Positions 58,149-64,000 of a stretch of 64,000 bases of DNA are shown piece after piece. Positions within the stretch are counted from its first letter, which is position 1, and each line of letters opens with the position of its first letter. The notes below the pieces were generated by a model. The model made no database searches. It was not told where the DNA came from and was given only the letters and a program-made list of their open reading frames with translations. Source of the DNA: Acaudatibacter sp050729515 (GTDB lineage: Bacteria > Pseudomonadota > Alphaproteobacteria > Caulobacterales > Caulobacteraceae). The position numbers were made by a program, and so were the translations under genes. Where the stretch lies: contig JBOHLG010000017.1 of assembly GCA_050729515.1 (NCBI GenBank), forward strand, positions 1 to 64,000, given 5' to 3'.

Positions 58149-60146
58149 CTAGGCGAACTCGGCGAGGATGTCGTCGGCGGCGACGGTCTCTCCGGCCTTG
58201 GCGCAGAGCCGCGCGATGCGGCCCTCCCGCTCGGCGCGGATGATGTTCTGCATCTTCATCGCTTCGACCACCAGCAGGGCCTGACCGGCCTTGACCTCAT
58301 CGCCCTCGCCGACCTCGACGGAGACGATCAGTCCGGGCATGGGCGAGAGGACCTGGCGGGAGGTGTCGGCGGCGGCTTTGACGGGGAGGCGCTGGTGGAG
58401 GTCGGCCAGGAACGGGGTGAGGACAAGGACCTTCTGGGCGGCGGCGCGGCTCCTGAGGAGAAATCCTTCGGCGGCCGGCCTGGCCTCGAGCGTGAACGGC
58501 CTGCCGTCGAGTTCGGCCGAGAAGAGCGGCTCGCCCGGCCGCCAGGCGATCTTCGCCAGCTTGAGGGTGCGGCCCTCCTCGAAAAGCTCGATCGCGAGGT
58601 CCTCGCCGACTTCGGCGACCCTGGCCGCCCGCCGCCGCGTGCCGGTGATCACCGCCCAGTCGCCTCGCTCGTCCCCTCGTCCGGCGGCCTCCCCGCTGCG
58701 CGCGCGCCGGCGCTGGAGGGCGTGCATGAAGATCGCCGCGGCGAGGAACGCGTCCTCCTGCCAGGGGGCGGGAGCGAGGCCTTTGAAGCCTTCGGGGAAC
58801 TCCTCGGGGATGTAGCTGGTGGAAAGCCGGCCCGAGCCGAAACGCGGCTGGTCCATCACCGCCGAGAGGAAGGCGAGATTGGTCTGCGGCCCCTCGATGT
58901 GGAACTCTTCGAGCGCGCGGCCCATCGCCGCGATCGCCCCCTCGCGCCTCGGCGCCCAGCAGGAGAGCTTGGCGATCATCGGATCGTAGTGGATGGAGAT
59001 CTCGTCGCCCTCGCGCACCCCGGCGTCGTTGCGCACGAGCGCCGCGCCCGCCTTTCCCTCCGCCGGAGCGGCGTAGCGCACCAGCCTTCCGATCGAGGGA
59101 AGGAACCCGCGCGCGGGATCCTCGGCGTAGATCCGGCTCTCGATCGCCCAGCCCTTGATCGAAAGGTCGTCCTGCGAGAATCGCAGCGGCTCACCCGCCG
59201 CAATGCGGATCATCTCCTCGACGAGATCGAGGCCGGTAATCAGCTCAGTGACTGGATGCTCCACCTGAAGACGGGTGTTCATCTCCAGGAAATAGAACGA
59301 TTTATCCTGGCCGGCGACAAACTCCACCGTGCCAGCAGAGTCGTAGCCGACGGCCGCCGCTAGGGCCAGGGCCTGGCCGGCCATGGCTTGGCGCGTCGCC
59401 GGATCGATGAGCGACGAGGGCGCCTCCTCGATGACCTTCTGGTTGCGTCTCTGGATCGAGCACTCGCGCTCGAAGATGTGGACGAGATGGCCGTGTTGGT
59501 CGCCCAGAACCTGGATCTCGATGTGCCTGGGATCGGTGATGAACTTCTCCACGAAGATGCGGTCATCGCCGAACGCGCCCTTCGCCTCGGCGGCGACGGC
59601 GGCGAACGCCGCCGCCATCTCCTCAGCCGACCAGACGATGCGGATCCCCTTGCCTCCGCCCCCGGCCGAGGCCTTGAGCATCACGGGAAAGCCGATCTCG
59701 CGAGCGATGGCGGCGGCCTCCTTGGCGTCCTCGATTTCCCCGATGTGGCCCGGCACGGTGGAGACGCCGGCCTTGGCCGCCGCGCGCTTGGAGGCGATCT
59801 TGTCGCCCATGGCCTCGATCGCCTCGGGATTGGGACCGATGAAGGTGAGGCCGGCCTCCGCGCAGGCCTGGGCGAAGGAAGCGCGCTCGGAGAGGAAGCC
59901 AAAGCCGGGGTGGATCGCCTCGGCCCCGGCCTTGAGCGCCGCGGCGATGATCTTCTCGCCGGCCAGGTAGGATTGGCTGGCCTGCGCCGGACCGATCGGG
60001 AAAGCCTCGTCGGCCATCGCAACGGCCAGGGAGTCGGCGTCCGCCTCCGAGAAGACCACCGCCGAGGAAAGGCCCATCCGCTTGCAGGTCTTGAGGATCC
60101 GGACCGCGATCTCGCCGCGGTTGGCGATGAGGATCTTGGAAAACAT
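58149..60146 (-). CDS. pccA: Acetyl/propionyl-CoA carboxylase, biotin-containing subunit
   Basis: 665 residues. Biotin carboxylase core: ILIANRGEIAVRILKTCKRMG, SAGGGGKGIRIVW, ERECSIQRRNQKVIEEAPSS, FLEMNTRLQVEHPVTELITGLDLVE. C-terminal biotinyl domain with VEAMKMQN (Lys about 631). The propionyl-CoA carboxylase form is preferred because the beta subunit (60,887-62,419) is PCC-like. It feeds the methylmalonyl-CoA route from odd-chain fats and branched amino acids. It is 18 bases downstream of pepA's start region in reverse, so pepA may share its transcript. Confidence 0.93.
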   Translation of the reverse strand: MFSKILIANRGEIAVRILKTCKRMGLSSAVVFSEADADSLAVAMADEAFPIGPAQASQSYLAGEKIIAAALKAGAEAIHPGFGFLSERASFAQACAEAGLTFIGPNPEAIEAMGDKIASKRAAAKAGVSTVPGHIGEIEDAKEAAAIAREIGFPVMLKASAGGGGKGIRIVWSAEEMAAAFAAVAAEAKGAFGDDRIFVEKFITDPRHIEIQVLGDQHGHLVHIFERECSIQRRNQKVIEEAPSSLIDPATRQAMAGQALALAAAVGYDSAGTVEFVAGQDKSFYFLEMNTRLQVEHPVTELITGLDLVEEMIRIAAGEPLRFSQDDLSIKGWAIESRIYAEDPARGFLPSIGRLVRYAAPAEGKAGAALVRNDAGVREGDEISIHYDPMIAKLSCWAPRREGAIAAMGRALEEFHIEGPQTNLAFLSAVMDQPRFGSGRLSTSYIPEEFPEGFKGLAPAPWQEDAFLAAAIFMHALQRRRARSGEAAGRGDERGDWAVITGTRRRAARVAEVGEDLAIELFEEGRTLKLAKIAWRPGEPLFSAELDGRPFTLEARPAAEGFLLRSRAAAQKVLVLTPFLADLHQRLPVKAAADTSRQVLSPMPGLIVSVEVGEGDEVKAGQALLVVEAMKMQNIIRAEREGRIARLCAKAGETVAADDILAEFA

Positions 60147-60256
60147 CCTTTTGGAGAGGTTCTCCTCCTCGCCGGCCGCACTATCTTTGGCGAGGGGAGG
60201 CGTTAGACGGCTGGGCCGACCTTGACAACCGCCCGGCCCGCCGTGGAGTGCTCGCC

Positions 60257-60742
60257 ATGACCGATACGCTCGAGGCCCGATCCTCCTCCGGCTTCGATCT
60301 TTCTGCGCCCTCGGCCGAGGAGCGCGCTCGCCTCGAGGCGGCTCTCAGCTCCGAGGAGCGCGACGTCCTGCTCCATCATGGCACCGAGGCCCCTTTCTGC
60401 GGCGGACTTCTCGGCGAGAAGGCCGACGGCCTCTACTGCTGCCGCCTCTGCGGCCTGCCGCTCTTTCGGGCCAGGACCAAATTCGAAAGCGGCACCGGCT
60501 GGCCGAGCTTCACCGAGCCGGCCGATCCGGCCCATATCACCAGCATCAAGGATTTCAGCCACGGCATGGTCCGCATCGAGACCCGCTGCGCCCGCTGTGG
60601 CTCACACCAGGGCCACGTCTTCCCCGACGGTCCGCCGCCCACCGGAACGCGCTACTGCATCAATTCGGTTTCGCTGGCCTTTGTCGCCGAAGGTGAGGCC
60701 CTTCCCGATCCTCTGGGCCGCGGCGACCGGCCCCGATCATGA
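60257..60742 (+). CDS. msrB: Peptide-methionine (R)-S-oxide reductase
   Basis: 161 residues from ATG 60257 (GGAG upstream). MsrB fold with GTEAPFCGGLLGEKADGLYCCRLCGLPLF, FESGTGWPSFTEP, ETRCARCGSHQGHVFPDGP (two Cys pairs for zinc) and catalytic Cys in TRYCINSVSLAF. It restores oxidised methionine. Divergent from pccA. The first 25 residues are not family-typical, but no better start is seen. Confidence 0.95.
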   Translation: MTDTLEARSSSGFDLSAPSAEERARLEAALSSEERDVLLHHGTEAPFCGGLLGEKADGLYCCRLCGLPLFRARTKFESGTGWPSFTEPADPAHITSIKDFSHGMVRIETRCARCGSHQGHVFPDGPPPTGTRYCINSVSLAFVAEGEALPDPLGRGDRPRS

Positions 60743-60886
60743 CCTCTTCGCTCGGCGCGGCCTAAGCCGGCGCTCGGCGCCCGCTCACACCCTTTCCGCT
60801 CATCCCGGCGAAAGTCGGGATCGATCTAGGCAGGAGTCTGACTTACGTCATTGTTTATCCTGACTTCCTTCCCCTCGGAGTGAGAG
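60743..60886. other. Short intergenic region between msrB and pccB
   Basis: 144 bases between convergent genes. It holds a palindromic repeat (60802-60821) and nothing else recognisable. Confidence 0.6.
60802..60821. repeat. REP-like palindrome ATCCCGGC-GAAA-GTCGGGAT
   Basis: An 8-bp stem with one G.T pair and a GAAA loop, preceded by C. The form TCATCCCGGCGAAAG-CCGGGAT is a widely dispersed intergenic repeat in many alphaproteobacteria; this copy carries one difference. It may end both convergent transcripts. Confidence 0.6.
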
Positions 60887-62419
60887 TCACAACGGCAGGT
60901 TGTCGTGCTTCTTGGCCGGATTGGAGACCGTCTTGCCGGCTAGGCCGGCGAGCGCGCGGCAAATCCGCCTGCGGGTCTCGGAGGGCATGATCACGTCGTC
61001 GATGTAGCCCCGCGAGGCGGCGACGAAGGGATTGGCGAAGTGCGCCTTGTACTCGGCCTCGCGCTCGGCGATCTTTTCGGGGTCCCCCAATTGATCGCGG
61101 TAGATGATCTCCACCGCCTGGCGGGGACCCATGACCGCGATCTCTGCGGTCGGCCAGGCGTAGTTCACGTCTCCGCGGATGTTCTTGGAGCTCATCACGT
61201 CGAAGGCCCCGCCATAGGCCTTGCGCGTGATTACCGTCACCTTGGGCACTGTCGCCTCGGCGAAGGCGAAGAGGAGCTTGGCTCCGTGCTTGATGAGCCC
61301 GCCCTGCTCCTGCCTGGTGCCGGGCATGAATCCGGGCACGTCGACGAAGGTGACGAGGGGGATTCCAAAGGCGTCGCAGAAGCGCACGAAGCGGGCCGCC
61401 TTGCGCGAGGCGTCGATGTCGAGGACCCCGGCCAGGACCTGCGGCTGGTTGGCGACGAAACCCACCGTGGCGCCGTCAAGCCGTCCAAAGCCGATGATGA
61501 TATTCTTGGCCCAATCCGGTGAAATCTCGAAGAAATCACCTTCGTCGACCACCTTAGAAATGAGCTCGGCCATGTCGTAGGGCTTGTTGGGGCTGGCCGG
61601 GACCAGGGTATCGAGGGAGGCTTCGATCCGGTCGCGGTCATCGAAGCTTGTGCGGCGGGGCGGGGCCTCGCGGTTGGAGAGCGGCAGGAAGTCGACGAGG
61701 CGGCGGATCTGGGCGAGCGCCTCCAGATCATTGTCGAAGGCCCCGTCGGCCACTCCGGATTTCGCGGCATGTACCCGCCAGCCGCCCAGCTCCTCGTGGC
61801 TGACGTCCTCGTTGATCACCGTCTTCACCACGTCCGGGCCGGTGACGTACATGTAGGCGGTGTCCTTCACCATGAAGATGAAGTCGGTCATCGCCGGCGA
61901 ATAGACGTCGCCTCCCGCGCACGGCCCCATGATCACGCTGACCTGGGGAATGACCCCGGACGCGAGCACGTTCTGCAGGAAGATATCGGCGTAACCGGCG
62001 AGCGAATCGACTCCTTCCTGGATGCGCGCCCCGCCGGCGTCGAAGAGGCCGATGATCGGCGCGCCGTTGCGCATCGCCATCTCCTGGACCTTGACGATCT
62101 TCTCCGCGTGCGCCTTCGAAAGAGAGCCGCCGAACACCGTGAAATCCTTGGAGAAGACGTGGACCAGCCGGCCGTTGATCGTCCCCCAGCCGGTGACCAC
62201 CCCATCGCCCGGCACCCGCCGCTCGGCCATGCCGAAATCGTGGCTGCGGTGCTCGACGAACATGTCGAACTCCTCGAAGCTCCCCTCGTCGAGGAGCGCG
62301 GTCAGGCGCTCGCGCGCGGTGAGCTTGCCCCGCTCGTGCTGGGCGCGGGTGCGCTTCTCCCCGCCCCCGGCGATCGCCTGGGCGCGCCGGCGGTCGAGCT
62401 CTTCGAGGATGTGCTTCAT
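60887..62419 (-). CDS. pccB: Propionyl-CoA carboxylase carboxyltransferase subunit (beta)
   Basis: 510 residues from ATG 62419; the longer open frame is spurious. HERGKLTARERLTALLDEGSFEEFDMFVEHR, FSKDFTVFGGSLSKAHAEKIVKVQEMAMRNGAPIIGLFDAGGARIQEG, MGPCAGGDVYSPAMTDFIFMVKDTAYMYVTGPDVVKT, and VTVITRKAYGGAFDVMSSKNIRGDVNYAWPTAEIAVMGP are PCC-beta hallmarks. It pairs with pccA, from which it is separated by msrB. 188 bases upstream, running divergently, is dnaB. Confidence 0.95.
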   Translation of the reverse strand: MKHILEELDRRRAQAIAGGGEKRTRAQHERGKLTARERLTALLDEGSFEEFDMFVEHRSHDFGMAERRVPGDGVVTGWGTINGRLVHVFSKDFTVFGGSLSKAHAEKIVKVQEMAMRNGAPIIGLFDAGGARIQEGVDSLAGYADIFLQNVLASGVIPQVSVIMGPCAGGDVYSPAMTDFIFMVKDTAYMYVTGPDVVKTVINEDVSHEELGGWRVHAAKSGVADGAFDNDLEALAQIRRLVDFLPLSNREAPPRRTSFDDRDRIEASLDTLVPASPNKPYDMAELISKVVDEGDFFEISPDWAKNIIIGFGRLDGATVGFVANQPQVLAGVLDIDASRKAARFVRFCDAFGIPLVTFVDVPGFMPGTRQEQGGLIKHGAKLLFAFAEATVPKVTVITRKAYGGAFDVMSSKNIRGDVNYAWPTAEIAVMGPRQAVEIIYRDQLGDPEKIAEREAEYKAHFANPFVAASRGYIDDVIMPSETRRRICRALAGLAGKTVSNPAKKHDNLPL

Positions 62420-62607
62420 CGGCCTCACTTTGCTTGGTCGCCTTGCGGTAGCGCCGGGGTTGGGTCTCGGCAAGCCACCCCGGATCAGCTCATTTCCGCG
62501 AAGCCGGGCGGAGAGACTCGGCGGCCATCCACAGTTGCGAGAATTTGCTGTTGAGGACTTCGTCAAAAGCCCTCTCGCCGCCCGCCCCGTTAAGCTATCG
62601 GTAAGCC

Positions 62608-64000
62608 ATGGCCCTCGCCCCCCTCCTCGACATCCGCTCACCGGCCAACGAGGAGGCGATCAGCCGTCCCCCCTCCAATCTTGCGGCCGAGCAGGCGCTC
62701 CTGGGGGTGCTCCTTTACGACAATGGCGCCTACGAGCAGATCGGCGATCATCTCCAGGCCGGCCATTTCTTCGAGCCCTTCCACGGTCGCCTCTACTCGG
62801 CCATCGAGGGCTGCCTGCGCCGGGGCCAGCTCGCCGAGCCGATCCTCATCGCCGACGTCTTCTCGGCCGATCCGGCCTTCGCCGATCTCGGCGGCCTCTC
62901 CTATCTCGCCGACCTCGTCGATCGCGCGCCTCCGGCGGCTGGGGCGGCCGACTACGCCCGGGTCATCCGCGATCTTTCCCTGCGCCGCGAGCTCATCCGC
63001 ATCGGCGGCGAGATCGCCGCCGACGCCCGCCTTCCCGATCCCGATCTTTCCGGCCGCGACCAGATCGAGGCGGCCGAACAGAAGCTCTACACCCTGGCCG
63101 AGACCGGAACCGCCTCCACCGGCCTTGTCACGTTCACCGATGCGCTGGCCGGGGCGGTGGAACTGGCCGGCGAGGCCTACAGCCGCGAGGGCGGCCTCTC
63201 CGGCCTCTCCACGGGCCTGGAGAAGATGGACCAGAGGCTGGGGGGCCTGCACGCCTCCGACCTCGTCATCCTGGCCGGTCGCACCTCCATGGGAAAGTCG
63301 GCGCTCGCCGCCAACATCGCCTTCAACATCGCACGCCGCTACGCCTTCGAGCCGCTGCCCGACGGCGGCCGCAAGACCTCGAGCGGCGGGGTGGTCGCCT
63401 TCTTTTCGCTCGAGATGAGCGCCGAGCAGATCGCTCTTCGTCTGCTTGCCGAGATCACCGAGGTTCCCTCCGACAAGATCCGCAAGGGCGAGATCACCGC
63501 CGCCGAATTCGGCCGCATCCGCGACGCCGCCATCGAGATCGGCGAGGCCCCTCTCTTCATCGACGCCACCGGCGGCATTTCGCTGGGCAAGCTCGCCGCC
63601 CGCGCCCGGCGCCTGAAACGCACCGTCGGGCTCGACCTCGTCGTCGTCGACTATCTCCAACTCATGACCAGCGGGCAGGCGACCAGGAACGACAACCGGG
63701 TCCAGGAAGTGAGCCTCATCACCCAGGGCCTCAAGGCTCTGGCCAAGGAGCTCGCGGTGCCGGTGATTGCCGCCGCCCAGCTCTCCCGCCAGGTCGAGAA
63801 CCGGGACGACAAGCGGCCGCAACTCGCCGACCTGCGCGAATCAGGCTCGATCGAACAGGACGCCGACGTGGTGATGTTCATCTACCGCGAGGCCTACTAC
63901 CTCGGCCGCTCCCAGCCCAAGGAGGGCACCGCCGAGCACCTGGAGTGGCAGGAGAAGATCGATCCGGTGCGCAACCTCGCCGAGATCATCATCGCCAAGC
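62608..64000 (+). CDS. dnaB: Replicative DNA helicase, 3' end beyond the window
   Basis: 464 residues visible from ATG 62608; it runs off the window. N-terminal domain PPSNLAAEQALLGVLLYDNGAYEQIGDHLQAGHFF and RELIRIGGEIAADARL. RecA-like core: GLSTGLEKMDQRLGGLHASDLVILAGRTSMGKSALAANIAFNIAR (Walker A about 225), VAFFSLEMSAEQIALRLLAEI, LDLVVVDYLQLM, QVENRDDKRPQLADLRESGSIEQDADVVMFIYREAYY. An insert of about 20 residues (FEPLPDGGRKTSSGG) before the H2 strand is as in other alphaproteobacterial DnaB. No intein is visible in the part present. Confidence 0.95.
   Translation, partial: MALAPLLDIRSPANEEAISRPPSNLAAEQALLGVLLYDNGAYEQIGDHLQAGHFFEPFHGRLYSAIEGCLRRGQLAEPILIADVFSADPAFADLGGLSYLADLVDRAPPAAGAADYARVIRDLSLRRELIRIGGEIAADARLPDPDLSGRDQIEAAEQKLYTLAETGTASTGLVTFTDALAGAVELAGEAYSREGGLSGLSTGLEKMDQRLGGLHASDLVILAGRTSMGKSALAANIAFNIARRYAFEPLPDGGRKTSSGGVVAFFSLEMSAEQIALRLLAEITEVPSDKIRKGEITAAEFGRIRDAAIEIGEAPLFIDATGGISLGKLAARARRLKRTVGLDLVVVDYLQLMTSGQATRNDNRVQEVSLITQGLKALAKELAVPVIAAAQLSRQVENRDDKRPQLADLRESGSIEQDADVVMFIYREAYYLGRSQPKEGTAEHLEWQEKIDPVRNLAEIIIAK

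Noticed and set aside
62956..63419. Intein or insertion in dnaB
   Set aside because: The extra segment before the H2 strand is short and typical of alphaproteobacterial DnaB; no splicing motifs are present.
1..64000. CRISPR arrays, prophage or transposase genes
   Set aside because: No regular spacer-repeat arrays, integrase, portal, capsid or transposase motifs were seen in any frame.

Overview
The window is GC-rich, gene-dense bacterial chromosome. It reads as an alphaproteobacterium, most likely Caulobacterales or a close neighbour. The markers are a divK-pleD pair with the classic D53 phospho-acceptors, mipZ, hdaA upstream of ppk and ppx, an alphaproteobacterial DksA, a DinB with an N-terminal zinc ribbon, and an XrtV-type small sorting protein. 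There is no rRNA, CRISPR array, prophage or insertion sequence; one tRNA (Asn) is present. The assignment rests on recognised protein families and not on a phylogeny.

Layout. 1-10,015 is a cell-surface polysaccharide/exosortase region: a Wzz-type chain-length/BY-kinase protein, a SPOR protein, an XrtV accessory membrane protein, an AAA ATPase, rfbC-rfbB for dTDP-sugar synthesis, a frameshifted PEP-CTERM remnant, a secreted hydrolase and a polyprenyl-phosphate sugar transferase. 10,016-22,241 is mixed housekeeping: a possible orphan small RNA with a strong terminator, tRNA-Asn, a GFA protein, an MFS carrier, DUF4142, YjbQ, two VOC proteins, an Atm1-like ABC exporter coupled to a lipoprotein, a LOG protein, NAD synthetase, a divergent ArsR/NIPSNAP pair, DksA and rpmG. 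22,234-24,152 holds a hydrolase relic, pleD and divK.

24,251-29,894 runs forward: HAD phosphatase, ROK kinase, DNA polymerase IV, clpS, clpA. 29,914-33,441 is a reverse operon of ridA, GDPD, a FemAB-like protein, a GNAT and a HIT protein; the first four genes are linked by 4-bp start/stop overlaps. A phasin with palindromic PhaR-like sites and a SPOR-tailed D-Ala-D-Ala carboxypeptidase follow. Next come a J-domain protein, mipZ and panC. 38,296-44,012 is a leucine-degradation block (mccB, a methylglutaconyl-CoA hydratase, DUF3667, mccA, DUF1489).

44,084-50,377 is a patatin protein followed by hdaA, ppk and ppx, which overlap. The remainder has rnd, purM, ndk, an ABC-F ATPase, holC, pepA, both propionyl-CoA carboxylase subunits, msrB and the start of dnaB, which runs off the window. 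Metabolically the window combines branched-chain amino-acid/propionate catabolism, PHB granule and polyphosphate storage, and Clp/N-degron proteolysis.

No entirely new system is proven. The best leads are the ClpSA-adjacent FemAB-like/GNAT operon, the terminator-ended RNA upstream of tRNA-Asn, the PhaR-like operator pair, the decayed XrtV/PEP-CTERM locus with its palindrome cluster, and the compressed mipZ/panC junction with two GANTC sites.
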